DNA from: Eleusine coracana subsp. coracana
Taxonomy: Eukaryota > Streptophyta > Magnoliopsida > Poales > Poaceae
Assembly (NCBI GenBank): GCA_032690845.1
Contig: CM064426.1
Coordinates: forward strand, 74,636,403-74,700,402
Direction: 5' to 3'
Length of the DNA stretch: 64,000 bases
Within the stretch, counting starts at the first letter, position 1, and each line of letters begins with the position of its first letter. The notes below the pieces were generated by a model. That model was not told where the DNA came from. It saw nothing but the letters and a program-made list of their open reading frames with translations, and did not search any database. The position numbers were made by a program, and so were the translations under genes. This document shows positions 10,701 through 21,594 of this stretch, in pieces.

Positions 10701-12800
10701 AGGCATTAGTTAAAAAATTATTGACACATGAGCGTACCTCGTTTTCATTGAGCGGCGTGCTGCCGATCGGCAGGGGCGTTGCGCCGATCAGCACATGTGC
10801 GGGATGCTCCGTAGGTCGGTGAAGAGTGACTCGATAGTAGATGATGGGACGCTAACATAGTTAGCACCTACTGCTAAAGAGATAGAGCGTTGATGGTGCA
10901 GTGCCGATCGGCACCACCATCGTCATGGCGGTCGGCACCAGCAGCTATGTCGCCTTGGATGGTTGTGTGCCTAGCTTTGTACATGTTTTTAATAGACACA
11001 CAAACTAGAAAACAGGATATGTTCAATACAAAAGATATAGGATTAGTCCAATAAACTAGATAGATCGCCCTAGGTTTGATTTGTCGATCCTCGACAACGA
11101 TGCTAGAAAAGCTTGTTGGTCGTAAATACGCCCACTTGTATACCGCAAGTGTACGCTGTATATTGTAGCTTTTCCCTTAGAGTATTCCAATGTTTATATA
11201 GAATCCACAAGGATCAACAAGAGAACCGTGTTTAGGGTTTTGTATGTCGTCGTTTAACGAATCAATCCTAGCATGAAGTACTTATTGCACATACGAGAGC
11301 ATGAATGGTGAAGGATTTAATGATGAGAGCTTTGTGTTGGTGAGCTGAGGGGTTTGTGCCCATTGGCAAACGAATGTGGCGATCAACACAAAGACTTTTT
11401 ATGGTGAATGCTTTGTTGGGTCTAGAAGCATACACATATACCAAAGAGAACCACATGGAGTTTGCATGCATGCATCTAGATGTTGGAGAAAGGACGTGTC
11501 AATCGACGCAACTGGTGTGCCAATTGGCACCAAAGTAGTAGCAATGTGACATCTATAATCCTAGCTTACTTGGCACTTTAAACAATTAGTGAACATCCAA
11601 CATAATTAAAGAGAATGCTTTGTTTGACGCTTTTAAGGTTTTGCTCACTCTGGCCTGAGCAGGAGCTAATCATTCCCCACGCTCAGTTGGTTCCTCTCAC
11701 TCTGGCTTTGGCAGAAGCTAAGCGAACACCACGTCTTGGTCTCCACCTCTTACTCTACTAAAGCTTAAACATGCACCCTACTAGCCCTGTCACAACTAAT
11801 TGTGCATATATCTAGAGGCTAAAGTAATTATGGCTCATACAAGATCTAAATCACTAACCTAATCACCATGATTAAGAAGGCAATCTAAATATTTAGCCAA
11901 GAACTAAACAATTGGAATAAGCATATGTAAGACCACGCAATCCAGACGAACACAATCATAGCCAAGGGTAGAATCAAGATAGACACAGAGATAAATATAT
12001 GAACAATACCTTTATTCATCACCGTCAGGGGGTGTGCCGATCGGCACGAAGACCGTGTCGATTGACACTGCCTTGATGCATCGTTGACGGCTCCTATGAT
12101 ACATGGCTCTACTTCTCCTAAGCTCCAATGTAGCGCAACTACGTCGGGCGGCTACCCGGCTAGACTACATCTCTCAATTTGGTGACTCTTCCACTCTGAC
12201 GGCCTCTCGGCAATGTGCAACGGCTTCTAAGGTTCCCTTGGGGTGAATACAAGTCCACACACGTCTCTGGGATGTCGTATGATGTTTATATAGGGTCTGG
12301 ACACATCCTCCTTGCTTGGCCACGAAGTTAGCCCCTTAGAGATAGCATCCAAGTCAGTTTTATACCTTCCATATCAAGAAATGACTTCCAAAAATCATAA
12401 CTCCCACGTTCATAGTCCAAATAAGTCAAGTCTGGACTCTATCTCATAGCTCTAAAAAAGTTCTACAACTTTGGTATTTATTTTAAGTCTGGATTCGGCA
12501 ATTATGGTTCCCACAAATGTGATACGAGAATATCTGTTCTTATTCGAACACTTTTGTGCAGGTATGCTCCAGAGTCCAAACAATATGAACCACATGTTCC
12601 AGAAAGTTTTTCAATGAGATCTACAACTTTCTAGTTTTAACTTTTCCCATTAGAGCACGTCTTAAACTCTAGAACTGTGTCGTAATGCAGTGTTGTTTCT
12701 GTGATGCGCAAATTAAACATTCCTTCCAGATAAACCTTCTAGAAATCCTTAGGCATTATGCCATGACCTTGGACTTGCATTTTGGGCTCTATGAACGTCT
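10700..12800. other. Degraded LTR-retrotransposon-like sequence with a recurrent palindrome
   Basis: There is no credible coding sequence. The palindrome GTGCCGATCGGCAC occurs complete near 10,900, as GTGCCGATCGGCACG near 12,033, and as variants (GCCGATCAGCAC, GTGCCAATTGGCACC) at about 10,783 and 11,519. The style, with long non-coding text and no open frame, suggests an LTR or untranslated leader. I could not place LTR ends, a primer site or a polypurine tract. Confidence 0.35.
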
Positions 12801-13014
12801 ATAGGTGTCTTGTCGATGCCATGGTCTTGTGGGAAGCCCTCCTAGCATGGCAAGTCAGACTTCACATCAGTACTTTTGTAACATAGCACTCAAACGACAC
12901 TACATGTGGAATTCGTCAATATTAGAGGCAAAAACACATACTTTTGATGAGAATATGGTAGGAACATGGTTGCTTTTTGCGTATAAAATGTGTAGCTAAG
13001 AAGTACCAACATTG

Positions 13015-13790
13015 ATATGGTTGGGTTCACTCCAGCATTTTTTAATCATTTCATGTAAAACCTTATGATCTAAATTCTGAGACCAAATTGTTGTTATATG
13101 CAAGTGTGCTTGTGAAAATACGTGAGAGGCAACAAGCGAGGAAATTCTATATGACCCTAGAGTAGGCCTCCGAGATGTTTAAGGAGACCAAGGAAGAAGC
13201 TATCCGAGAACAACAAGATTTTTCATCAATGTCTTTCAAATGACTTTGCCACAAAGACAACAACTATGCATGCATGGAAGGAGATTATCTATTAGAAATT
13301 GCATCTATATTGTAAATATATGTACTATTGTTGTGCAACTATTGTCATTTTGTTGATTCTCTCAAGATCAATGATATCAACAGAATGATTTGAAAACTCG
13401 TTCAAAACCTCCTTAAAACATATCCAGGAATAAACTGCTCCCTATCAAGCTGATATTCACAGCGTACAAGCAGGAGAAAGAAGCTTTTTTGGCATAATTA
13501 AAATGGGTCAACAAGATATCACAATGAATAAAGATGATGGTACTGCTGTTGATCCATCTTGAACACCCACTACCCCGGTAACTATGTTGTATTTATTAAT
13601 TTAATTTATTTTTTTTGGGGTGTCATGTGGTTGTGTAATAATTAGGTGGTCAAAAGCACAAACATGAATACATGATCATAATATGAACTACTTGATACTG
13701 GTCCATTCGATCCCTAATGACCTCATTGATGTTGTATTTGTAACTTTATATATATGGGGTGTCATACGTTTCTGCAATAAACATGTTGTA
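13015..13790 (+). pseudogene. Unit A of the tandem family: decayed 3' part plus next promoter start
   Basis: From ATATGGTTGGGTTCACTCCA (13,018) this stretch aligns with 14,488 onward and 18,421 onward, including the GAGACCAAGGAAGAAG block and the CAAACAGGAGAAAGAAGC-like block. It then runs without interruption through CACAATGAATAAAGATGATG into the promoter-type sequence CCATTCGATCCCTAATGACC. It is the most diverged of the units and lacks the PIF/Harbinger insertion, so it preserves the empty target site. The reading frame is not kept. Confidence 0.65.
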
Positions 13791-13837
13791 AAAAAATGAT
13801 CAAACTGAACTCATTTGTCACTTTGCTCCACTTATGT

Positions 13838-13917
13838 TTATCTCTCTCTCTCTCTCTGACACACGCACACACACACACGCGCGCACATACACACATGCGC
13901 GTGGGGGGGGGGGGGGA
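13838..13917. repeat. Compound microsatellite (CT)n-(CA)n-(G)n
   Basis: TCTCTCTCTCTCTCTCT is followed by a CA/CG-rich tract and a run of about 13 G. It is equivalent in position to the CA-rich tracts upstream of the first exons at 16.4, 18.0 and 20.4 kb. Confidence 0.85.
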
Positions 13918-14159
13918 CAAATGTGCATATATTGTTTGGATGGTATGGAAGTGATAAGCAACTATATGTGCCTGCACATGAGACTAGACTGATAGTTTTT
14001 TAATGATTCTAACACACATTCCGCAGAAAATGGATGTGACATTAAGATAAAAAAAGAAGGAATTCACATCATCAATATACTAACTTCATCTCATCATTTT
14101 CTTGCATCCATTTCCATAATCACACGCCTTGGTCCATCCAAACATTCATTGAAAGTATT

Positions 14160-14832
14160 GTGGAGGACCATAGAGTAATCCTGGAGGGTGAAAGAGATGC
14201 TGGGAAACATACTGATGCTCGCCCATCTTGGTGTAAATGGTGACAAACATACAAAATGGAGTAACTCTTCACATTCATGCATGTGTACAAAAAAATTCTG
14301 GCATGCTGACGGATCTGTTATATATTGCATGTGTAGGTTACGAAGCAGACTCCAAATTTGTTCTTCAGCGGGTTTTGGAGCACGAGCAAAATAACTATGC
14401 CCCTGAGGCTTCCTTTAAAGATTCTTCACAACCCGTCATTCTAGCAGAACATAGGAACAAAGTTGAAGGCGAGATTAAGCTTGTCGATATGGTTGGGTTC
14501 ACTCCAGACATTCTTTAATCATTTCAGGTAAAACCTAACGATCCAAATTCCAACACCAATTTGTTGTTGTATGCAGGCATGCTCATGAAAATGCATGAGG
14601 GGCAATAGGCGATAGAATTTTATATGACCATGGAGCAAGCCTCCGAGATGTTTGAGGAGACCAAGGAAGAAGTTGTCCAAGAAGAACAAGATTTTTCATC
14701 AGTGTCTTTCAGATGACTTTGTTACATAGAGCAAACTGCTCTCTACCAAGCAGATGTTCATAGCGTCCAAACAGGAGAAAGAAGCCCATTTGGCATAATA
14801 AAAATGGGTCAACAAGAGATCACAATGGATAA
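14160..14832 (+). pseudogene. Unit B: 3' exons of a tandem-family gene, 5' part missing
   Basis: After an acceptor-like GCATGTGTAG (14,328-14,337), the frame reads YEADSKFVLQRVLEHEQNN, then APEASFKDSSQP, LVDMVGFTPDIL, and a stop at 14,516-14,518. EASFKDSSQP...FTPDIL resembles EEASSDSSQP...GFHPVILE in exon 4 of the 24.5 kb gene, so these are 3' exons of the same family. A further open piece (MEQASEMFEETKEE) lies near 14,630-14,715. No first exon is present upstream. The segment is duplicated almost base for base at 18,113-18,765. Confidence 0.6.
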
Positions 14833-15642
14833 GGCTATCTCCAACGGTGGAAACTCAAATTGAAGACCCAAATCGATGAATCGGTCGTCACAGTACCAAT
14901 GGGAATCAATCCAAAAATGTCAATCTCCAACAGGAGACCAAAAAACGGGAGCCAGTTGCGGAGGATGTGGCGGCGGAGGAGGAGCTCGGGCGCGGTGCAC
15001 GCGGTGGCAGCGGAGGAGCACGGACGCGCACGACGATGGAGAAGGAGGGCGTGGCGTGCGTGGCGGCGGTGGTAGATGAGGAGGAGGAGGGCACGAGGAA
15101 GGAGGAGGAGCTCGAGCATGGCGCATGCGGCAGCGATGGAGGAGGAGCACGAGCACAGCGCACGCGGCGGCGACAGAGGAGGAGCTCGAGCGTGGCGCAC
15201 GTGGCGGTGACAGAGGAGGAGCTCGAGCGCGGCGCACACGGTGGCGATGGAGGAGGAGCTCGAGCACGGCGCATGCGGCGGTGAAGGAGGAGGAGGGCGT
15301 GACACGCGGCAGCGGAGGAGGAGCTAGGCGCAGCGCGCGCGGCGGCGGAGAATGAGCTGGGCAGGGTGGCGGCAAAGGAGCTGGACGCGGCGCGCGCGGC
15401 GGCGAAGAACAAGCTGGGTGCGGCGGCAGAGGAGGAGCACTAGCAGTGGAGGAGAAGGGCAGGGGGCGCTGGAGGCTTGAAAACGATGGGTTGCGCGGTC
15501 CCGTGCCCTATTTGTAGGTCGCGGAGCGGGCGCACCTCAAAATGGGTCACCGGTTTGGGTCCTTCATTGGAGGCAGTTTTTGTACCATTTAAAACCTATT
15601 TTGGGTTTGGGTGCCCATATAGGACATCCGTTGGAGTCAGCT
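14833..15642. mobile_element. PIF/Harbinger-type (Tourist-like) element, copy 1
   Basis: Ends are GGCTATCTCCAACGG and CCGTTGGAGTCAGCT (inverted, imperfect), flanked by the 3 bp duplication TAA at 14,830-14,832 and 15,643-15,645, the target signature of PIF/Harbinger elements. Unit A (13,525-13,545) carries the uninterrupted site. The interior is an Ala/Arg-codon-like GCG/GAGGAG-rich tract (about 14,960-15,450) open on both strands without recognisable protein, so I treat it as non-coding filler. Length is 810 bp. Confidence 0.85.
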
Positions 15643-15645
15643 TAA

Positions 15646-16371
15646 GGATGATGATACTGCTGCTGATCCATCTAGAAGCCACTACCCCGATTACTATGTT
15701 ATATTTATTAGTTTGTTTTATTTTTTTGGGATATCACATGGTTGTGTAATAATTAGGTGGTCAAAAGCACAAACATAAATACATGATCCTAATATGGACT
15801 ACCTGATATTGGACCATTCAATCCCTAACGACCTCATCAATGTTGTATTTGTAACTTTATTTATATGGAGTGTCTCTCTATCTCTCTCACACACATACAC
15901 ACGCGTGCACACACAGACGGTTGCTCTGTGCACACGCACACGTGCACACATACACAAGAACCCATACACATACATATGTAGAAACACACATGCACGTGCG
16001 CACACCCACACACAAATACTCAACTACAGTATAAATTATGTGGACAAACATTCTGTCGCCATCCAATTCTACGCGTGAAGCAAAGCAAATGGAATGCGGT
16101 TGCCTCAGCCCGCGCAGCGCGATGCACATCCGACGGCCATAAACGAAATCCACGCAACTCGAAACCCTCAAAAAGACCTAGCGCCCGCACGCGCGTCCGC
16201 CGCCGCCGCCGCTCCAAACGTCGGGTCCCCTCGCGTGCTGCCTATATAACTCCTCTTCGCCCCCATCCAAGAACAAACTCTCTACTCGCTAAAGCACCCC
16301 ATTTCCTTTCCCCAGACCATTAAACCCTAGCATTTCCCACCGTCCTCTCCGGGCTCCTCGCTGCCGCAGCC
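15646..16371 (+). promoter_or_regulatory. Promoter and 5' leader of tandem-family copy 1
   Basis: The region contains a CA/CG-rich microsatellite (about 15,885-16,015), a conserved block from GAAGCAAAGCAAATGGAATG, a TATA box TATATAA at 16,243-16,249, and a CT/CCC-rich leader ending GCCGCAGCC before ATG. The same layout recurs upstream of 17,996 and 20,381. The spacing of about 120 bp from TATA to ATG suggests transcription starts near 16,275. Confidence 0.65.
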
Positions 16372-17043
16372 ATGGCTGACAAGGGGTACCACTCCGACGG
16401 CGACCTCAGCCATGGGCGGGAGTCGTACATGCTCAATCTGGCTTAAACGAAGGACACCAGCCATCCCGGTGCCGGCCACATCAACCATGCGCAGAGGCCG
16501 GCAATCAGTTTGCAAGGCCCAACCATTGACGCGGGGCAACAACAGGCGCCTCCCATGGCGTTTGGATACCAGGGACTCCCGGCGCCGGCCATGGACGTCG
16601 ACCACCAGCTTCCACCGGTATTAAAAAAATCAACTTACTAACCGATCCAAACTCATATATTTATAGCTTTAATCAAAATTGTTTTTTCTTGCTTTGGCAT
16701 CCTGGCGCAGATCTTGGACATCGAGCACCACCAGGCGCCGGTCATGGAAGAGGTTGCTTACCAGCAGGCGTCGCAGGCATACTACGTCCTTGAGCCAGTT
16801 CCCGACAACTCGTCCTGGGTCGACGAAATGCTCACTGAAGAACATCGTGTAATTTTCCCACCGCCAAGTCCGGCTCGGGAGGAAGAGCCTCCGGTGGAGC
16901 ACGAGGTCCACTTGCCCCCACTTAAGGATGGTTTTGTCTACGTTCCTTTCGTACAAGGGCAACTGGACTGCACTCGGTGCCACTCGGTGTATCACGATAT
17001 ATATCAAACTGGTAAGCCATGTGATCTTATGCACTACATATAA
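16372..17043 (+). pseudogene. Tandem-family copy 1, nonsense-mutated first exon, longer second exon
   Basis: Exon 1 is 16,372-16,617 and exon 2 starts at 16,711 after GGCGCAG. Exon 1 begins MADKGYHSDGDLSHG but has TAA at 16,444-16,446 (codon 25), where copy 3 has CAA. Exon 2 starts ILDIEHHQAPVMEE, has NSSWVDEMLTEEH, and continues beyond copy 3 with a Cys-containing tail (QGQLDCTRCHSVYHD). It then meets a splice donor TG/GTAAGC at 17,011 or stops at 17,041-17,043. The family is unknown to me; the protein is Pro-, Gln- and acid-rich without a recognised domain. It probably makes no full protein because of the stop. Confidence 0.65.
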
Positions 17044-17089
17044 TATAAATTTGTCCCCTCATGATCTTGCAAGCGAATGTAATGCCATC

Positions 17090-17195
17090 CCTTTTCGGTA
17101 GTTTTTGTACCGTTTAAGACCTATTTTAGGTTTGGGTGCCCATATATTTATAGCTTTAATACACCGATCATGATACACACGCGTTGGAGTCAGCC
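17090..17195. mobile_element. 3' remnant of a PIF/Harbinger copy
   Basis: The sequence TAGTTTTTGTACCGTTTAAG...GGTTTGGGTGCCCATAT...GCGTTGGAGTCAGCC matches the right ends of the elements ending at 15,642 and 19,636, and is followed by TAA at 17,196-17,198. The left part has been lost and a 30-40 bp foreign piece (TTTATAGCTTTAATACACC) interrupts it. Confidence 0.7.
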
Positions 17196-17198
17196 TAA

Positions 17199-17995
17199 GG
17201 ATAATGATACTGCTGCTGATCCATCTAGAAGCCACTACACCGATTACTATGTTGTATTTATTAATTTGTTTTATTTTTTAGGTATCACGTGGTTGTGTAA
17301 TAATTAGGTAGTCAAAAGTACAAACATGAATACATGATCCTAATATGGACTACCTGATATAGGGCCATTCGATCCCTAACGACCTCATCAATGTTGTATT
17401 TGTAACTTTATTTATATGGAGTGCCTCTATCTCTCTCACACATACACACGCGTGCACACACACGGTTGCTCGCATGTGCGCACACACACATACACGCACA
17501 CGTGCACACATACACAAGAATCTATACACATACTTATACTTATGTAGAAACACACATGCACGTGCGCACACACACACACAAATACTCAACTACTGCATAG
17601 ATTACGTGGCTCATATATATATGGAAAAAAATTATAACCTGATGACAAATATGGATTTAAACAAAATTACAGTGACTCTGAGAGAAGCAAAGCAAATGGA
17701 ATGCGGTTGCCTCAGCCCGTGCAGCGCCATGCACATCCGACTGCCATAAACAAAACCTGCGCAACTCGAAACCCTCAAAAAGACTAGCGCCCGCACGCGC
17801 GTCCGCTGCCGCCACCGCTCCAAACGTTGGGTCCCCTCGCGCGCTGCCTATATAACTCCTCTTCGCCCCCATCCAGGAACAAACGCTCTACTCGCTAGAC
17901 GACAAACGCTCTACAAAGCACCCCATTTCCTTTCCCCAGACCATTAAACCCTAGCATTTCCCACCGTCCTCTCCGGGCTCCTCGCCGCCGCAGCC
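17199..17995 (+). promoter_or_regulatory. Promoter and leader of tandem-family copy 2
   Basis: This is the same arrangement as copy 1: CA/CG microsatellite at about 17,440-17,585, GAAGCAAAGCAAATGGAATG block at 17,687, TATATAA at 17,849-17,855, then the leader. Two differences: an extra AT-rich piece at 17,607-17,680 and a short duplicated leader motif (CTCTACTCGCTAGACGACAA). Confidence 0.6.
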
Positions 17996-18124
17996 ATGGC
18001 TGACAAGGGGTACCACTCCGACGGCGAACTCAGTCATGGCAAGGAGTCGTACATGCTCAATCTTGCTGAACCCATGGCCACCAGCCATCCCGGTGTCGGG
18101 CACATCAACCATCCTGGAGGGTGA
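17996..18124 (+). pseudogene. Tandem-family copy 2, truncated first exon fused to foreign 3' sequence
   Basis: The frame starts MADKGYHSDGELSHGKES and runs to HINHPGG, with TGA at 18,122-18,124 (42 codons). At about 18,112 the first-exon sequence (CACATCAACCAT) stops matching copies 1 and 3. It joins the unit B/C sequence CCTGGAGGGTGAAAGAGATG, which in unit B lies at about 14,180 with different left flank. This is a recombination junction. The product would be a 42-residue peptide, if made. Confidence 0.65.
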
Positions 18125-18765
18125 AAGAGATGCTGGGAAACATACTGATGCTCGCCCATCTTGGTGTAAATGGTGACAAACATACAAAATGGAGTAACTC
18201 TTCATATTCATGCATATGTACAAAAAAATTCTGGCATGCTGACGGATCTGTTATATATTGCATGTGTAGGTTACGAAGCAGACTCCAAATTTGTTCTTCA
18301 GTGGGTTTTGGAGCACGAGCAAAATAACTATGCCCCTGAGGCTTCCTTTAAAGATTCTTCACAACCCGTCATTCTAGCAGAACATAGGAACAAAGTTGAA
18401 GGCGAGATTAAGCTTGTCGATATGGTTGGGTTCACTCCAGACATTCTTTAATCATTTTAGGTTAAACCTAATGATCCAAATTCCAACACCAATTTGTTGT
18501 TGTATGCAGGCATGCTCATGAAAATGCATGAGGGGCAATAGGCGATAGAATTTTATATGACCGTGGAGCAAGCCTCCGAGATGTTTGAGGAGACCAAGGA
18601 AGAAGTTGTCCAAGAAGAACAAGATTTTTCATCAGTGTCTTTCAAATGACTTAGTTACATAGAGCAAACTGCTCTCTACCAAGCAGATGTTCATAGCGTC
18701 CAAACAGGAGAAAGAAGCCCATTTGGCATAATAAAAATGTGTCAACAAGATATCACAATGGATAA
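18113..18765 (+). pseudogene. Unit C: duplicate of the unit B 3' exons
   Basis: Nearly identical to 14,180-14,832 at a constant offset of 3,933 bp; by eye there are only scattered substitutions (for example QWVLEHEQ versus QRVLEHEQ). The same YEADSKFVLQ...FTPDIL frame ends at 18,449-18,451. The identity marks a recent 3.9-4.0 kb tandem duplication. Confidence 0.7.
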
Positions 18766-19636
18766 GGCTATCTCCAACGGTGGAAACTCAAATTGAAGAC
18801 CCAAATCGATGAATCGGTCATCACAGTACCAATGGGAATCGACCCAAAAATGTCAATCTCCAACAGGAGACCTATAAACGGGAGCCAGTTGCAGAGGATG
18901 CGACAGCGGAGGAGGAGCTCGGGCGTGGTGCAAGCGGTGGCGGCGGAGGAGCACGGACACGCACGGTGACGGAGAAGGAGGGCGTGGCACGCGCGGCGGC
19001 GGTGGTAGATGAGGAGGAGGAGGGCACGAGGAAGGAGGAGGAGCTCGAGCGTGGCGCACGCGGCGGCGACGGAGGAGGAGCACGAGCACAGCGCATGTGG
19101 CGGCGACAGAGGAGGAGCTCGAGCGCGGCGCACGCGGCGGTGACAGAGGAGGAGCTCGAGCGCGGCGCACGCGGTGGCGATGGAGGAGGAGCTCGAGCGC
19201 GGCGCATGCGGCAGCAAAGGAGGTGGAGGGCATGACGCCCGGGGCGGCTGTAGAGGAGCTAGGCACGGGGCGGCTGCGGAGGAGCTAGGCGCCGCATGCG
19301 CGGCGGCGGCGGAGGAGCTGGACGTGGCGCGCGCGGCGGCGGAGAACGAGCTGGGCAGGGCGGTGGCGGAGGAGCTGGACGTGGCGCGCGCGGCGGCGGA
19401 GAACGAGCTGAGCGCGGTGGTGGAGGAGGAGCACTGGCAGCGGAGGAGAAGGACCGGGGGCGCTGGAGGCTTGGAAATGATGGGTTGCATGGTCCCGTGC
19501 CCTATTTGTGGGTCGCGGAGCGGGCGCACCTCAGAATGGGTCACCGGTTTGGATCCTTCATTGGAGGCAGTTTTTGTACCATTTAAGACCTATTTTGGGT
19601 TTGGGTGCCCATATAGGACATCCGTTGGAGTCAGTC
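18766..19636. mobile_element. PIF/Harbinger-type element, copy 2
   Basis: Same ends as copy 1 (GGCTATCTCCAACGG ... CCGTTGGAGTCAGTC), flanked by TAA at 18,763-18,765 and 19,637-19,639. It sits at the homologous site, so it was duplicated together with its flanks. It is 871 bp, about 60 bp longer than copy 1, mostly through extra GAGCTGGACGTGGCGCGCGC-type repeats at 19,310-19,420. Confidence 0.85.
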
Positions 19637-19639
19637 TAA

Positions 19640-20380
19640 AGATGATGATACTGCTGCTGATCCGTCTAGAAGTCACTACCCCGATTACTATGTTGTATTT
19701 ATTAATTTGTTTTATTTTTTTGGGATATCACATGGTTATGTAATAATTAGGTGGTCAAAAGCACAAACATAAATACATGATCCTAATATGAACTACCTGA
19801 TATTGGACCATTCGATCCCTAACGACCTCATCAATGATGTATTTATAACTTTATTTATATAGAGTGTCTCTCTATCTCTCTCACACACATACACACGCGT
19901 GCACACACAGACGGTTGCTCGCATGTGCGCACACACACATACACGCACACGTGCACACATACACAAGAACCCATACACATACATATGTAGAAACACACAT
20001 GCACGTGCGCACACCCACACACAAATACTCAACTACAGCATAAATTACGTGTACAAACATTCTGTCGCCATCCAATTCTACGCGTGAAGCAAAGCAAATG
20101 GAATGCGGTTGCCTCAGCCCGCGCAGCGCGATGCACATCCGACGGCCATAAACGAAACCCGCGCAACTTGAAACCCTCAAAAAGACCTAGCGCCCACGCG
20201 CGCGTCCGCCGCCACCGCCGCTCCAAACGTCAGGTCCCCTCGCGCGCTGCCTATATAACTCCTCTTCGCCCCCATCCAGGAACAAACTCTCTACTCGCTA
20301 AAGCACCCCATTTCCTTTCCCCGGACCATTAAACCCTAGCATTTCCCACCGTCCTCTCCGGGCTCCTCGCCGCCGCAGCC
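19640..20380 (+). promoter_or_regulatory. Promoter and leader of tandem-family copy 3
   Basis: CA/CG microsatellite at about 19,880-20,025, GAAGCAAAGCAAATGGAATG at 20,086, TATATAA at 20,252-20,258, leader to ATG at 20,381. It is nearly identical to the copy 1 promoter at an offset of about 4,009 bp. Confidence 0.65.
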
Positions 20381-20944
20381 ATGGCTGACAAGGGGTACCA
20401 CTCCGACGGCGACCTCAGCCATGGCCGGGAGTCGTACATGCTCAATCTGGCTCAAACGGAGGCCACCAGCCATCCCGGTGCCGGCCACATCAACCATGCG
20501 CAGATGCCGGCAATCAGTTTGCAAGGCCCAACCATTGATGCGGGGCAACAACAGGCGCCTCCCATGGCGTTTGGATACCAGGGACTCCCAGCGCCGGCCA
20601 TGGACGTCGACCACCAGCTTCCACCGGTATTAAAAAAATCAACTTACTAACCAATCCATACTCATATATTTATAGCTTTAATCAAAATTGTTTTTTCTTG
20701 CTTTGGCATCCTGGCGCAGATCTTGGACATCGAGTACCATCAGGCGCCGGTCATGGAAGAGGTTGCTTACCAGCAGGCGCCGCAGGCATACTACATCCTT
20801 GAGCCAATTCCCGACAACTCGTCCTGGGTCGACGAAATGCTCACTGAAGAACATCATGTAATTTTCCCACCGCCAAGTCCGGCTCGGGAGGAAGAGCCTC
20901 CGGTGGAGCATATATGGATTAGTTGCATGACATTGATCGATTAG
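20381..20944 (+). CDS. Tandem-family copy 3, short uncharacterised protein (156 residues)
   Basis: Exon 1 is 20,381-20,626 and exon 2 is 20,720-20,944; the donor is CCG/GTATTA and the acceptor GGCGCAG/ATC, with a phase-0 join. The protein begins MADKGYHSDGDLSHGRES, is rich in Pro, Gln and acidic residues, and contains NSSWVDEMLTEEH and PPPSPAREEEPPVEH. No domain, signal peptide or membrane segment is recognised. Sequence homology to copy 1 stops at about 20,910 (GTGGAGCA), and the last dozen residues are read from unrelated DNA. The gene therefore looks 3'-truncated by the duplication breakpoint although its frame is open. Expression is unknown. Confidence 0.5.
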
Positions 20945-21590
20945 TTCTATATGTCTAAACCTTAAGCTACTCTAGTTGCCCATCTAACTCTAGTTATTGA
21001 CACCAATGTAGTGCTTTCATGATGTAACTAACCCAATGACTGAGCTCTATAATGCTCTTGCACTCCAAACAGCAGCGCCACAACACGGACATCGTCCTTG
21101 ATTCTTGGATTCTTAGACTACTAGTAGGATGTGTTCTTTAGTATAGCAAAACTATGAGCAACGAACTAGTCCATCTCGGCTATACAACATTAGTTTTGTC
21201 GTCTAAGCTGACCAGCTCCTACGTTCTCCAACTCTCCTTGGCCATCATTGCCTCTTCGCTAGATGTTCTTATTCTCCTGATATACTTGGCCAAAAACCCA
21301 AAGCTACTCTTCTCGCCCCCATCTATTTCTGGTTATTGTCACCTCTACCTCTTGCATGATGAAAGTATCAATTCCATGACTGAGTTCTGTAATGTGACTC
21401 TACTCTAAATAGTAGCACGCCATGATATGGACACCCTTGATTCTGGGGTTCTTGCTTCTTAATCAGAATTGCATGTGTTCTTAAATAGCAAACTGTGGGC
21501 AAAGAACTCCTGGTACTCTATGCACTGCGCATCTACGTACAACATTTGCAGAGGTAGCCACTGCAGTCTTGCATGTGCAACGACGAAAAT
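20945..21590. other. No gene seen; two diverged copies of a 3'-UTR-like phrase
   Basis: The phrase CCATGACTGAGTTCTGTAATG near 21,374 echoes CAATGACTGAGCTCTATAATG near 21,032, each followed by CACTCCAAACAGCAGC-like and GACAC/GATTCTTGG-like words. The two blocks are about 340 bp apart, an old local duplication. Confidence 0.4.
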
Positions 21591-21594
21591 ATGT

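Noticed and set aside
10170..10709. Open frames across the duplicated 10.2-10.5 kb block
   Set aside because: Frames of 60-90 codons change strand and phase across the duplication; the sequence behaves as non-coding repeat.
14835..15412. Long overlapping open frames on both strands (Ser/Pro/Arg/Ala-rich)
   Set aside because: They are by-products of the GAGGAG/GCG-rich interior of the PIF/Harbinger element; no frame shows a domain and all strands are open at once. The same applies to 18,768-19,743.
15794..16171. Open frames rich in Thr/His or Cys/Val around the CA-rich tract
   Set aside because: They translate a microsatellite; the same artefact recurs at 17.4 and 19.9 kb.
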